Shown here: positions 44,689 through 57,535 of the stretch, piece by piece
Numbering within the stretch: the stretch's first letter is position 1
How the letters are laid out: each line of letters starts with the position of its first letter
Source of the DNA: Diadema setosum
Lineage: Eukaryota; Echinodermata; Echinoidea; Diadematoida; Diadematidae
Direction: 5' to 3'
Length of the DNA: 64,000 nucleotides
Assembly (NCBI GenBank): GCA_033980235.1
Contig: CM067075.1
Coordinates: 17,744,844-17,808,843, forward strand
The notes under the pieces: model-generated
What the model saw: the letters and a program-made list of their open reading frames with translations, nothing else
What the model was told of the DNA's origin: nothing
Databases searched by the model: none
Program-made: the position numbers and the translations under genes

Positions 44689-47100
44689 CATGTGTCCCAA
44701 GAGGGATCAAAATTCAATCGAACATCAGAACATAAATTCCATGACACACGTTGTTGGTAGATTCACGTGACCACGAGTGTAGTTGCAAACCTCATATTAT
44801 TATAACTTCATCGGAGCTCGCATGCATGGATACACTCGATACTTTCAGTCAAAGTATCCTGTCCAACCACACACACAGAAAAAAAAAAATGTCATAAGCA
44901 ATCATACAGAATAAGACATCATTATGGTAAACTCAAAGCACGTCAGAATACAAATTAACTTAGAGTTATGAGTAAGCAGGTACTGACTCACACGTTTTTA
45001 GAAATGAAAACAGATTAATCACAGCTACTGGAATACATATCAATTAACTGAACATGACTTTACAACATAATACATCACAGTAAAAATAAGAACAAAGCGT
45101 AACATTATCATGAAGTGATGACCAATGTAAACACGCATTCATCAAAAAGACAGGAGAGAAAAAAAAATGTACAGCCAAGGAAGAAAAATCGTTGGAACAT
45201 TTTTAGAGGTGAAGTGCGAAATGCAACTGTCAGGACATATCATCTCATAATGCATTCATTATACAGTACCACCGCACACTAAAGAGAACTTGTGAGTTTG
45301 AATTGCATAATGTAGGGATGTCCCAAAAACACCCTGGAATGAATCACTATGTCAGAGTTAACCCAGACATTGTTCCCAGTAAAGAGAATGAGAGTGGGAT
45401 ACAAGTGAGCTTGAGGGAAGAAATAAAAAGGCCAGAGTTATAGGAAGAATAGGGTCAGACATAGACAAGTGGAGCTACATCAGTTCCATGGTGGGAGGAA
45501 AATTTATGTCCCCTTCCCCGTCAGACCAATAGTCCAACATCATAACAAAATTGCAAGGCATTCATTTTCTTCTCGCCCTGAGTGGTTGGAGACCTGGCCA
45601 ATCAGATAGTGGAGTTCAGTTCTCCAAAATAGGCCACGCCCACGACAACTGCGCACACCCTATGTACTGACATTATTCAATAAATGTCTACTGTGCCATT
45701 AAAGATGCACGAAATATTCAAACGCATGTCTATAACATAAAGTGGTCATTGTACCAATATATCTACAGTAAAACATTTATATACAGGTGCATGAAAATGC
45801 ATGAAAATGAATTCAAACAAGCTATAATTGCAGTGAAATACAAGTGAATCCTGCCAAAGATAAAGAAAATATGATTAAAGTAGCGAAACAACAAGAAAAG
45901 GTGAAGGGAGAGAGGGATCGAGGAGAGACAGCCACTGACGGAGGAAGGATGCCAGGAAGAAAAGCCATAAGGTGTGGAGAGAGGGTGGGGGGGGGGGGGG
46001 GTAGATCACCAGCTAAGGGGAAAGCCATGAGCTCTCCAGCAATTACCTTTTCCTCGTTTTATTTATGAGCCAATCCATTGAAAATTACTTCTTACATTGT
46101 CGTTTGCAGCTTCGTTTCTACTGAAAAGTCAATACCCCAACAATATCATCAGGAATTAATGCGGCCTGGGATAAAAATCCCGATGTGAAACTTGGATCCT
46201 ATGCAAATAAATTACCAGCATCAAATGAACAATATTATTATCACAGTGTATTAAAACCTAAATCGGGTGACAAGTGGTGATGCAAATTTCGATACCCTTA
46301 GTCTACATCAACGTTATATGAAACAACTACATGCAAAACTCTGCAGGAATTTCTCTGCGGCCCGGACATATCCGGCTAAGGCATCTTTGTATAGATGCAG
46401 GGCAGATTGTTCCTTCGCTTCAACAAAAGTTTATACGCTCTTACAAACCTTGGAGCCTAACCTCTACAACACTGGTATGTATCATTTGTACACAACTAGT
46501 CAACTCAACTAATTACATTCACTTGACATATCCAACTAAATTCTATCACACATGTGTAAAAGTTCACCTAATTACTGATATTCCAAACCAGGAAAAATAA
46601 AATGTCGTCATGATTTTCCATACGGTTTACAGGTATCTAATATTTTTAACTATCAGCAACTCTTCGGAGAAATCCTCTTGTTATGTTTTCGATAAACTGT
46701 AGCTTTATTCACATATGCATGCTTTTACAAGTTGGATCATTGCTGCCTGAAAATTTCAGCTATGGCAACTTTGTATAGTTGCAGGGCAATTCACCGGTAA
46801 AAACACCCATATACGAACAGCAGTGCACATTACTGAATTATTTCCTTAACTCATTAAATCTAGGCACCTTTACTCACTATCTAATTGACAACCCCCAGGA
46901 TTTCAATTTTATCCGTCGTTTCCATTTTCGTGCCAATAACAAAATTTCATCTCACATTTCTCGTTGTGCACGCATTCCGTACAGAATATCGAAACATAAT
47001 GCATTACTTTCAACAAGCAGTGTGTGGAACTAACTGAATTTCACCAATGTCTTTTAACAATGAGTTAATTACAAGTTACAAAACCGAAGAGCCTGTGTAG
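44689..47100. other. Sequence between LTR copy A and the cyclophilin copy; no gag or pol seen
   Basis: No retroelement protein domain was recognised on either strand. The phrases 'ggcatctttgtatagatgcagggcaga' (about 46379) and 'ggcaactttgtatagttgcagggcaat' (about 46762) form a diverged direct repeat. A G run lies at 45987-46000. Confidence 0.4.
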
Positions 47101-47119
47101 TTATGAAAAACGTACCGGA

Positions 47120-47665
47120 AAGAAGGAGAAAAAGAAGTTTGTCAATCACTGCACTCATGGTATGGTCAATGTCTCTTCGTTGTCATGGTGATATTGTATG
47201 TGCCAGGTTGATCTATCCAACGATGTGCTTCCCGTCCAGCCAAGATGTCTCGACGGTCGTGCTGTTACTCATGGAGAACTACCAGCGTTTGTCATGCTCA
47301 TCCAGCCCGGTTCATAGTGGTTTGGCTTTAAAGGTGTCATCATCAGCCCCGTCGTCATCCGTGTCATCTTGTCTCCAGTGTCATTTCCACGAGGAAAGTC
47401 TCCGCCCTGAATCATGACCTTGGTAACCGAATACTTTCAAAGGACTTGCAAGAGCAGCAAAGTTCTTTGTTGGCTTTGGCATCGTTTTCAGAAGCAAACT
47501 AGGAACATTTCTCAGAACTTCCTTGTCGCTGGACACAGTGTCAAACAAACCATTTTCGGTGATCATTGGTCCTGCAGATGATATGATACTCTTTTCGACA
47601 TATGCTGACATAACGAAGTAGACCAGAGCTACTGATGCCATTAACCAAAGAGTTAGGGCCTTCAT
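47120..47665 (-). pseudogene. PPIB: Cyclophilin-B-like (PPIB) retrocopy, broken
   Basis: From an ATG at 47663-47665 the minus strand encodes a hydrophobic signal-like start (MKALTLWLMASVALVYF) and then GPMITENGLFDTVSSDKEV and KTMPKPTKNFAALAS. This aligns to cyclophilin B [20 protein letters not shown] and KTVPKTVDNFVALAT. After a frameshift, KVMIQGGDFPRGNDTGD (about 47380-47418) matches FMIQGGDFTRGDGTGG. HYEPGWMSMTNAG (about 47281-47319) and SWLDGKHIVG (about 47216-47245) follow in other frames. Several frameshifts, a missing block of about 10 residues before MIQGGDF and loss of the SQFFI region show it is non-functional. It has no introns, so it is probably a retrocopy. PPIB is an ER prolyl isomerase. 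Confidence 0.8.
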
Positions 47666-47674
47666 TGCCCTAAT

Positions 47675-48902
47675 CAGTGGCGTATCTAGGGGGGGGGGGG
47701 GGGGGCAAGGGGGGCACGTGCCCCGGGCGCCACTCCTTGGGGGCGCAAAAAAACGAAAAAAAAAAACGAAAAAAAAAAAAACCGAAGAAGAAGAAGAAAA
47801 AAAAAAGAAAAGAAGAAGAAAAAGAAAAAAAAATCCCCCGGAAAGGGGGGGGGGGGCAGAAAACCAACTCAAACAAGATAAAAACAAAACGTGGTGATGA
47901 CGCGGACAAAATGACAATGTTTATTGTGTTCACACAAAAATTCCATTTTCTGTGAGCTGAAATACAAAAATTTTCAGCTCGCTCGCTGCGCTCGCTCGCC
48001 AAAATTTATATAAAAAAGAATTAGGTAAGAACAAAACATGATGATGACAAATTGACAGTGTCTATTGTGTTCACACATGTCATTTAGCAGGCAAAATGTT
48101 ACACGGAGCAGCGGCTTCAATTTCTTTCGTTCTGAAGCGATCGCCAATTTGATCAAAGGAGGACGCCAACGGTTTCGAACATACGGGGGGGGGGGCGCAA
48201 AAAAACCCGAATCAAACAAGATAATAACAAAACGTAATGATGACACGGAAATATACAAATTTCGGCTCACTCGCTCGTACTAATTTAGAGTATTTTTTTC
48301 AAGTCCTCAGTTTGTTGGTATAAATCGTTATCTATAAGGTCGTCACTATAATTGTGAGATTAATAAGCAAAAAATGACAAGAATTCCATGTTTTATAAGC
48401 TAAAATACAAAAATTTTCGGCTCGCTCGCTGCGCTCGCTTGCCAAAATTTATATAAAAAAAAGATAAGAACAATACGTGATGATGAGGACATATACAAAT
48501 TTCAGCTCACTCGCGCGCACTAATTTAGAGTATTTTTTAAAGTCCTCAGTTTTTTTTTTTTTTTTTTTTTTTTTGGTATAAATCGTTATCTATAAGGCCG
48601 TTACTATAATCTTGATTTGAATTGTAAGATTTGGTAAGCAAAAAATGACAAAAATTCCATGTTTTGTAAGCTGAAATACAAAAATTTTCGGCTCGCTCGC
48701 TGCGCTCGCTCGCCAAAATCTATCAAAATTCATTACATTTAAATCACCCTCAAAAGATCCCTTTTAAGTGCTTGAAAAAACATCATGTGGACTTTGTTTG
48801 AAGTCCCTACCGGGATGGGGTTGGGGTTGAACACTTTTTCAGAAATTAGGGGCGCAATTTTCGTGCTTGCCCCGGGCGCCGTTTTCCCTAGATACGCCAC
48901 TG
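47675..48902. mobile_element. hAT-like non-autonomous element with 8-bp duplication
   Basis: Terminal inverted repeats CAGTGGCGTATCTAGGG (47675) and its complement CCCTAGATACGCCACTG (to 48902) are flanked by perfect GCCCTAAT copies at 47667-47674 and 48903-48910. An 8-bp duplication with CAGTGGCG ends is the hAT hallmark. The interior has G runs, A-rich/poly-A text and four degenerate units with 'tttcggctcgctcgctgcgctcgctcgcc'. No transposase. Confidence 0.9.
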
Positions 48903-48910
48903 GCCCTAAT

Positions 48911-49069
48911 GGTGACGGTTGTCATGCAGACCCTATAGACCCTCGTGGTCCATCTCGTCTAAAGGTGGTTGGCATTGCATGATGTCACTAAATTTGCGTC
49001 ATTTCAACGATGAAAGTGTTTGCGTTTCGATGGCATGTACAAGTTCAAAATCCCAGCGCTTGCCACCAG
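48911..49069 (-). promoter_or_regulatory. Primer-binding-site-like sequence and leader between LTR copy B and the cyclophilin copy
   Basis: On the minus strand, one base after the LTR end (CCTAACA), the sequence reads TGGTGGCAAGCGCTGGGA. It begins TGG, as expected of a primer binding site complementary to a tRNA 3' CCA end. About 140 bases of leader follow, up to the hAT target site immediately before the cyclophilin ATG. Which tRNA it would match I cannot say. Confidence 0.45.
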
Positions 49070-49240
49070 TGTTAGGTTTTACAACCGGAGTTAGAGACCT
49101 CGAGATGATCACGGCAAATGTGCACACATGTATCGGTTTGAGAAGAAATCACTTTATTCACTTCAGTCAGCACTTGTCTGCTCCGGCGAACTATTCTGTC
49201 TATTCCGGTGTGTTTTTCTTTATCCGTATGACTAATCCAA
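49070..49240 (-). mobile_element. LTR-like end, copy B (minus orientation)
   Basis: It starts TGTTAGGTTTTACAACCGG on the + strand, like copy A, and shares the next 130 bases, including AATAAA on the minus strand (49153-49158) and 'cactttattcacttcagtcag'. Beyond about 49200 the two copies diverge, so the U3 part is different or recombined. The right limit is approximate. Confidence 0.55.
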
Positions 49241-49439
49241 CATTTGCTTTTATTTCTGTGAATGATGATGAATTTGATGATACAGTTGGGCACTCTTTTG
49301 CGTCATCTAGGACAGGTAAACAAAACGTCCCGTTTATTTGAAGCATAAACATGTATATCAAATAAATTAAATGATTCGGTATAAGAATTTGAATATAATT
49401 TTGATTAACAAGGTCCTGTGCAGAGCTCATCATGTGCTT

Positions 49440-52350
49440 ATCTGACTGTAAATCAAAAACAACATATGAATATTATTGCTGATGATTTCTGTCAGCTCAT
49501 TTGAATATACGGAGCATCAGAAATTTTGATAAGTTGCGTTTATTTTTAGTAAACTAATAAAGATATTGTTCTGTTGTTGGTCTGACGGTAACATGGTTGA
49601 CGGCCATTATAAGCTTTTTTTTTTTTATTCCCGTATCCAATCCGATTTTGATTTCGCGCGTAGAAATAGAAATAAGAAAATAGGTGATGGAGTTGGTTTG
49701 TATATCGCGAACAAATTCGAATATTTTATTCACAAAGAGATGAATGTTTTTACTGTTGTGGTTAATCCTTGTTGTATTGTTAAATCCAAGGGGTAAAAAT
49801 ATGTTGATCAGAGTTGTTTACAGACCCCGGGAACATTTTTTTTTTTTATTGGATATACAAAATTTAGTGCAGAAGTCTATTTTCATAAATAAACATGTAT
49901 GGTGATGGGTGATTTTAATATTGATCTTATGAAATGCAATTCCGAATACTTCGCAAGAATTTGTAGAAACATACCCGTGTCACTAAACAATTTGCCACTT
50001 GAGTAGACAACATTTTTTTAATGATATTCTCCCACTTTCCCGAGTATGGCATTGTCCTTTTTAGACATCTCTGATCATTATCCTATATTTACAGTCTTGT
50101 AATTAAGTTAACTGCCAAGCAAAATAATCGTCAGAAATGTCATTAGATTACGACAAATAATCTATACATGTAGTTATAGTTTTAAAAATATTGATTGGTC
50201 TTTTGTATATAATAGTGCCGATCTTGATTTGTCTTAAATATGATTACCGGTACTGTATTTCACGAAAGCTATTATGCCTACTTTTGAAATTGATGATCAT
50301 AATTATTCCGTTCTGTGTATAACAGGAAAAATAGTTACAGAAGAACTCCAAGACTCCCGTGGATAACCCAGTCTCTTTAAGATCGAGGAACAGAAAAGTA
50401 AAGTATAGATGCAACCCCACTGACAAACAGACACACACACACAAAAAGATATATGTGACCTATAAAAAAAAAAAAACGCTCACTAATTTATTCATTCAAA
50501 AGAGGAACATTTATGTAAACCAAATAACTATAGAAATGATATTAAGAATACTTGGAAAAAATAATGTGTCTAGTATCTCAGAAGTTCGATGGGGTAACAC
50601 CTCAGGAAATGTACCTGCTGGCATGGCCGAAATTTTCAACAATTTTTTTTTTTTATTATTATTGATTGGGGAGAAAAAATTATCACAAATTATCCCTTCA
50701 TCTAGAAAAGTGGTTTATGACTTTTTAGATATACCTAACCCCGAGACTATATATTTGGGCACTACATATAATGAAGAAGTTATTAAGATTGTGTATAATT
50801 TGAAAGAAGGAAAAAGCTCAGGTTGTGATGGAATTGATGATAATTTGTTGAAAAATATAATTCCCCAAATAATAGATCCCCTATACTAAACATTATTAAT
50901 CTATCGCTCATGACTGGACTTGTACCAGATAATTATCATGAGGACTGCAAAAGTTATTCCTATAATTATATATAAGAGAGGAGAGAGGATTGGTGTTAAC
51001 AATTTAATAGGCCCAGATCTTTATTAGCTTCGATTTCTAAAAAATTTGAAAGAATGAATATCCGAACTGTGATTTTTTTAACATGAGCAATATATTTTAC
51101 AAATTTTCAATTTGGATTCAAAGATTCACAATACCACGCACGCGTTATATCCCTTTGTTGAGAAGAGTACGCATGCACTCGATACATTTCCGCATACAAG
51201 AGGCATCTTCCTGGACTTTAAAAAGGCTTTTGATACGATTTCTCACGATATACTTCTCTCTGAATTATCCCATTACGTCATACGTGGAAAAGCCTTGCTA
51301 TGATTCACGAGTTCATACATGATTTTAGGTCTTCAGATAAACTCTCTTTTACATCATTTGCGGATGACTCCAATCTTTTTTATTCTCAACCTGAGTCTAA
51401 TTTTTTGATTAGTACAGTGAATCGTGACTTAAAGAATGTCGCACACTGTAACATTAATTATTGAAAAGAAGATATACGTTTTTCAGTGATTCCTCAGATA
51501 GACTTCCAGGTAGTGTTGTGTTTAACACAACTCGCCTATACAGAAGAAGTCTCGTCTATTAAATTTGTATAGGTGTTTGTGTTGATAATGACCTTTCATG
51601 GAAGTGTCATATCAATGATATTTGTAATATTGTTTCACGTGATAGGTTGAAAAATTATCTCCCTGTATCTGTTTTGATGTCACCTTACTCAAGTTTTGTA
51701 TTGCCGTATTTATATTATGGAATTCTTGCTTGGGCAAATACATATTTGACATTGCTAGACAAACTTCTTTATTATTGTATATAATGATGTCACGTTCGTT
51801 CTATAAGTTATGACTTACAATGTGTATTCTATGTATTTTGTATTGTGTTTCATCGTACCACAATTTGTATCTACTCCATGACTGACTTCCTCTTTTCTAA
51901 TTTTTTCTTCGAGACGCTCAGCGCTTAGAAACATTGTAATAAGCGCTTTATACATGATATTTATTATCATTATTATTATTATTATATTATTATTATTATT
52001 ATTATTATTTTGCAAAATATGGCGCTTATAATTGTTTATAATCTTCATATCCGAACAAATAGGCCTACTTTTAATTTTTTGTCCATTGAAAAATCCTGAA
52101 AATAAAGATCTGTACTCATTTCAACTTGGTCAGTTTATGTTCAATTAAAACTGCAACCATCTACCCAAAATATTTCACTTTTTATTTCATCGTAATAGCC
52201 ACGTCTATCCCTCGAAGCAATCCAATGAATTCCATCTTCTATTAATGAGAACTGTACATACAATACATTTGTTTATACTGGACCCAGATTTTGGAATAGC
52301 TTAGATAATACATATTGTATAGGCTTTCCCGCTCAGTTTCGTACTACTTG
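49440..52350 (+). pseudogene. Decayed LINE (APE endonuclease and reverse transcriptase)
   Basis: Fragments in several frames: an endonuclease start like NIRSIRN.FDKLRLFLVN (about 49500-49555), GDGVGLYIANKFEY (about 49686-49730), MVMGDFNIDL (about 49900-49930), then a reverse transcriptase with KEGKSSGCDGIDDNLLK (about 50800-50855), FLDFKKAFDTISHDIL (51208-51255, catalytic Asp) and SFADDSNLFYS (51354-51386, the ADD box). C-terminal LINE-type text continues to 51780 and, after a (TTA)n tract at about 51959-52008, to about 52350. There are many stops and frameshifts. The order (endonuclease then RT) is that of CR1/L2/jockey-type LINEs; the exact clade is not assigned. Confidence 0.8.
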
Positions 52351-52708
52351 AGTCATTCCAATTCATGAATGTGCATTCCAATTCACACAGCGAACACATG
52401 CACGCGAAAATATATGGGCATTCACATTCAAAAATGCGGGCAATTTTATTTATGGGAGCTCCATTCCGTTTCCGTCAAATCAAAATTAATTTACGTATGT
52501 GCGTTCAATTTCCATTTTTTTTTTGGGGGGGGGGGGCGTTCAATTTCATTTTAAGATGATCAATTTCCTACTCCGTGCAATTAATGAAGGAAATAGATTT
52601 TTGAAGAAGGAGTAATGGGGAGAGGACGGGGGAGAAAGGGGCGAAAACATATTAACTCACCGGTATACACCACTCACAAATGCTTATGTTTTGTGTGCAT
52701 ATATGATT

Positions 52709-52859
52709 ACACTGCAAAAGTCGGGCGTAAAATATGAAACACCGAGCTCATTTTTTGTGTTAAATCAACAGCTCCGGTGTGGTCCTCTATTGACACTTGA
52801 TCAGTGCTAGATTCAACACCTATGGTGTTAAATCCAACACCAATATTTTTGCAGTGTAT
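52709..52859. mobile_element. Small TIR MITE, ACACTGCAAAA ends
   Basis: ACACTGCAAAA at about 52710 and TTTTTGCAGTGT at about 52847-52858 are inverted repeats around a 150-bp body containing 'ggtgttaaatccaacacc'. No coding capacity. Confidence 0.65.
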
Positions 52860-53215
52860 TTTCAAATGTAAATGTATTGACTATATTTTGAAGAATGTGG
52901 GTAATGGGGTAAGGATGGGGGCAGAAATGGGTGATAGTTTCTTATAAAACAAGCAAAGATGTGTATACACAACCCAGGCTTATGTTAAATGCTTTGCATT
53001 GTTCTCTGTTCGTGTATTCTCGGTTTTTCATTTAAAGACATTTGAAATTATAAGGTCCAATCAGCAGTGCACCAAACAATAATATTTAAACATACTCCTT
53101 GATGACACCTCACACATTATACAAGGACAACCCTCCAACAGTAACCAAACAATGTCCAGTAACTGCGTATTGGCATATTTCTATATTTCTGCATGTTATT
53201 TCTGTTTGTTTGTTG
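52860..53215. other. Intergenic DNA without recognised features
   Basis: Nothing identified. Confidence 0.5.
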
Positions 53216-53222
53216 TTGGTTT

Positions 53223-53282
<60 letters not shown>

Positions 53283-53283
53283 T
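53216..53283. repeat. (TTG)n microsatellite
   Basis: About 20 perfect TTG units. Long open frames over it on both strands are artefacts of the repeat. Confidence 0.95.
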
Positions 53284-54983
53284 GCGTGTTGTTTTGCGTG
53301 TATATGTCTTCTCTTTTGGTCCGACATTTTCCCGGTATACACGGCCAAATAGTGTCTGTGCCATAATATTGCTGTGTTACAATATATTTTATTTGCATTC
53401 TAAAACAATACAGTATGTCCCCCAAAAAATCGGATTTTCGCATTGATAACACCCAATGTGATTACACCGTCTAAATGCTACTTCAGGGTCTTAGAATATA
53501 ACATCCCTCCATCTTAGCTCTATTTTGCAGAAAACCCCATTCAATTTGGTTAAGCGGTCACAGAGGAATGTGGATTGTTGTAAAGCATGTCATGAGTCTG
53601 ATTCTTCCAAGTTTAGCACTTGGGATGCTGTTGGAACTGCATATTAATGTGTGAACACAATAGTCGAGATTCCTGACATGCTCTACGAGATTCCTCGTTT
53701 TCTCTTTGACCACTGAAGCAAATCAAATGGGGTTTTCTGTAAGATGTGATTGGCAATGAGTTATAGTTTCAAACCCTGAAATTGTATTTGGATTGATTCA
53801 CAATTTTTAAAGTTATCATTGCAGAGGGTACCGTTGTAATTTTTTTTTTTTTTGGGGGGGGGGGGGACAAACGATATTGTTGATATAGTATTTATGCTTG
53901 TGTCATCAGCATCATTATTACCAAATGTACAATGGTACATTGATGACTTTAACATAAACACATCTTATTGGTATATCGATGTTGCTATTATTTTCATTTT
54001 AGTGTTCCATTTCCTAAAAGCTTGGCTTTTTAGAGAAGCACTCTTTTCCATCATTATGATTACTTCTCAGTGTTACCATGACAAAGAGTGCATTGTTCCT
54101 TTTTTTTGTGTGTTATAATACCATTTATGCATAAATTATTTCATATTGTGTTCCAATAACCAAACTGTCCTTTCCAGCTGGATAAAAGTCAAATTGAGAC
54201 ATGAACCGTTTGTATCGTGTATTTTTTTTTGGGGGGGGGGGTGGAAATAAAAAATAAGCAATATTGGATTGAATTGAAGTTATTGCATTGTCATAATTGA
54301 AGTTCAGCGATCTAGTGCACAATTTTGGTGAAATATTTGGGAAATTTTCTGTCAAAAAACAAACAAACAAATCGTTAACATCTGATGGGGAATTAGTATA
54401 TAGGGGGGGGGGGGGCAAAATGATCAATTTTGACAATCGTCATGAGTTATCGATCACTTCATTCTTGCAATTTTACATTGTCCAAAAAGTGACGTGTACG
54501 TGTATACGTAAAAACGCTGGTGTATAGACGTAGGCTAAAAACACAGCCGGCCAAAATTTTGATCTTTAGTTTGAGTATACCCTTCACTTAGATTTCTTTT
54601 TTTATCCTGAAAAGAAAAATGAGAAAAGGAAGGCAGGTACTTATCCACTGGTCTCGTTGATCTCCTCATGTATCTTAAATTTGTATAATCTTACTTCGCA
54701 AAAGGTTGCAAGGCAGCGACTTCATTTACACGCAGCCTTATTTCCCCTTTTATCGCCTCCAAAATCTTGGGGTGACCGCCCCTTTGCTATCCCCCCCCCC
54801 CTTTTTTTTTTTTTTTTTTTTTGTCTACTCCGATGTTTGTTGGTAGGTTCAATATTGGACTTTGAGTGCAGGTATTTCATGGAAGCAGTGGTCTTGGGAG
54901 CAAATGTCATGGACCCCTTTCTATAGGACCCTCGAGTTTTTCTGTTCATGGTATTGAAGACCTCAGTCACATCAGAGAAGAAT
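53284..54983. other. Intergenic DNA with homopolymer runs
   Basis: AT-rich DNA with paired T and G runs (53840-53867, 54222-54241, 54403-54414) and C/T runs at 54790-54822. No genes recognised. Confidence 0.5.
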
Positions 54984-54984
54984 A

Positions 54985-55876
54985 GGCTCGGTCAGACAGG
55001 CAAAAGATCGAAGTCTTCCCGATCTTTTGTCGTGCGGTCACACTGGCAGCCAAACTTCTCGATCATCGGTGCGCGCGCGCAAGACAAACAAAAGAGCGCG
55101 CCGTCCGATGGCTAGTTATTGTGACGAAACAATGCACATCTGTACATGACAGTGGCCTCGCGCTTCGGAGACACTACCCGCAAGCAGGTGATGGACTGGT
55201 CACGTGACAAATATCGCGAAGTTTCTGTTTCTCGCGGTCACACTGGCAAAAATCGAGAAGTTTGGAGGGGGAGCGGGAGTTGGTGTGGGAAGTTTCCCAG
55301 GAAGCTTTTTGGGGAAGTTTGCGGTCATACTGGCATAACTTCGAGATCTTAAAGGGATCGTACAGTTTTGGTTGAGACCTAATTTCAGGTTTGTAACTTT
55401 TTGGTGAGATAATGAGAAACCTCTTATGAAATATGAAAGAGCATGTAACTCCATGAGGAATTAAACGTTTCTTTGATGAAAATTGGTTTTGAAATGGCTG
55501 AGATATCCAAAACAGAGCGATTCTAATAAAGTGTGGGACCCACCTTTTATTACGATCGCTTTGTTTTACATTGTTTTTGGATGTTTCAGTCATTCCAAAC
55601 CCGATTTTCATCATTTAAACTCTGAATTCCTTTTAAAATGGTACGGTCTGTACCAATTCATTTAGTGTTTTCTTGGTATCTCGCAAAAAGACCAATTCTC
55701 ATCTCAACCAGTACTGTACCATCCCGATGACCAGATGCAGACCGATCTTTCAGTCAAGAAATTTATACGCGCTATGGCAATATGGGGCACGGTGGCAAGA
55801 TGTGGCTTACCTACCATACCGGTATTTGTATTCTAATGTGTTAAACTTCTTGATCTTTTGCCAGTCTGACCGCGCC
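54985..55876. mobile_element. TIR element with GGCTCGGTCAGACAGGCAAA-type ends
   Basis: Left 'ggctcggtcagacaggcaaaagatcgaag' (54985) is inverted on the right as 'cttgatcttttgccagtctgaccgcgcc' (to 55876). Further 'gcggtcacactggca' motifs lie at 55034, 55234 and 55321. A second MITE (55354-55725) is nested inside. Confidence 0.7.
55354..55725. mobile_element. Nested TIR MITE, GGGATCGTACAGTTTTGGTT ends, copy 1
   Basis: GGGATCGTACAGTTTTGGTT at the left is inverted as 'aaccagtactgtaccatccc' at the right. A second copy, itself interrupted, spans 56271-58233 and shares the interior ('gagacctaatttcaggtt', 'gggacccaccttttattacgatcgctt'). Confidence 0.75.
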
Positions 55877-56339
55877 TATAGAGTACAGGTCACTGTTCTT
55901 TGCATTTCTCTTGATTCTCTTGCATGTCAGCAAAGATCATGTCGATTGTGCTGCTATCTCACCGAAAGCCACGATGGGTTTCGGGAATAAATAAGGTTCA
56001 TTATTCCAAAGTTCCGTTATTCTGAAGGTTTATGCATATGAAATTGATTTTAATCATAACTGTTGTAAGACAGGTACCAGGAGAGAGAGGTAGAGAGAAA
56101 ATTGCGAGCCACGTTTCTCGGGCGAAACGCCCTCTAGCGGTGCGCATCCCAAAGGAAAAAAAAAATGAACAAAACAAAACGTTCGGAAAAACAACAACAA
56201 CAACAACAACAACGATCACCAGTCTGGCTTCCAGACCGTCTGCTCGTATTAATTTCCTTCCCATCGCACAGGGATTGATAGTTTTTGTTGAGACCTAATT
56301 TCAGGTTCCTATTTTTTTTTTTTTTTTTTTTGGTATGTA

Positions 56340-56370
<31 letters not shown>

Positions 56371-57159
56371 AAGATAATGATAAATCTCTTATAAAATGTT
56401 AAAGAGGATGCAATTTCAAGATGAATTCAAAGTTTATTTGTGATGAAAATTGGTTTTGAAATAGTTGCTTTTTTCCAACCCGGCACCCGTTGGGAAGCTC
56501 AACAGGGAAAGCCTGACACTTTGTTTTCTCTTGTTTTGCTTGTTTTATTTGTTTTTCTGTTATCACTTGTATTGTTTTGCAAATGCCGAATAAATAATAA
56601 TAGTAATAATAATAATAATAAAGACAGAGCAATCCGAATAAAAGGGTGGGACCCACCTTTTATTACGATCGCTTCATTTTACTTTGTTTTTGGATGTCTC
56701 AGCATTTCAAAACCAGGTTCAAAACCGATTTTCATCAAATAAACTTTGAATTCTAGCTCTTAAGCCCCCGTCACACTAGAGCGGATCGAGCCAACGAATG
56801 CCCAGCGGATTCGAAAATTTGGAGATACGCTCACATCCGTTGCTCGTCGTTCGTGACCCGCTTGACGTTCGCTGTATCCGCTTAGCTGTTCGCAGAGATT
56901 CGCAGAGATCCGCCGGAGCCAAATTTTGATTTTGGACATGTCCAAAATCTTGAGCGGATGACGAACGGATGACAATCCGCTCTGTGTTCGCTTAGCATCC
57001 GCTGATCGAAAGTTTTGGTCGCTCTGCGTTCGTTTCTTATTCGTCCGCCGTTCGTCCAAATTCGCCCAGGAAATCTGCAGAGCAACACACGTTAATTAAA
57101 CGTAGTAGGAATATAATATATATATATATAATATATATATATATTAATAGCACTCATAA

Positions 57160-57428
57160 TAGTTATAATGATAATAATAATAATGATAATAAGAAAAAGG
57201 TCTTAATTATTTATCCAGGGTAGCCTCTTCAGTGTTGCCACTGCTCTACCAGAGGGCCCTGCTGTTATTATTACCCTAGCGTTGCTAGGTACCCATCATT
57301 AATACACCTGGGTCGAGAAGGATATCGTGGGTAAAAAATCTTGCCAAAGGATGTAAGCACTGGGCGGTATTCGAACCCGTGTCCTCGGTTCGGGAGTCGG
57401 GAGTCTTATCCACTATACCACAGCCCCC
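57160..57428 (-). mobile_element. tRNA-derived SINE, copy 2 (minus strand)
   Basis: Reverse-orientation copy of the 15999-16258 SINE. On the minus strand it begins GGGGGCTGTGGTATAGTGG with a B-box-like GGTTCGAATACC, then the shared body ('ttaccctagcg...' complement) and an (ATT)n-type tail near 57160-57190. It is inserted in the 56764-58111 element. Confidence 0.85.
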
Positions 57429-57535
57429 TACATGACATTATTTACGTATTCTGGCATGAAGTAATACATGGTAGATAATAACCGCACTTGCAGTGCTTAT
57501 ATCGAGAACATTATTGTAAACCGCTGCTATAAAAG

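Noticed and set aside
46267..47033. Possible gag or other retroelement protein between the LTR-like ends
   Set aside because: Open frames are short, lie in mixed frames and show no CCHC, protease or reverse transcriptase motif.
47677..47955. Lys-rich open frame on the + strand
   Set aside because: It is produced by poly-A and GAA-rich repeat text inside the hAT-like element.
53099..53446. Long open frames on both strands (poly-Val/Cys, poly-Thr/Asn)
   Set aside because: They arise from the (TTG)n microsatellite.
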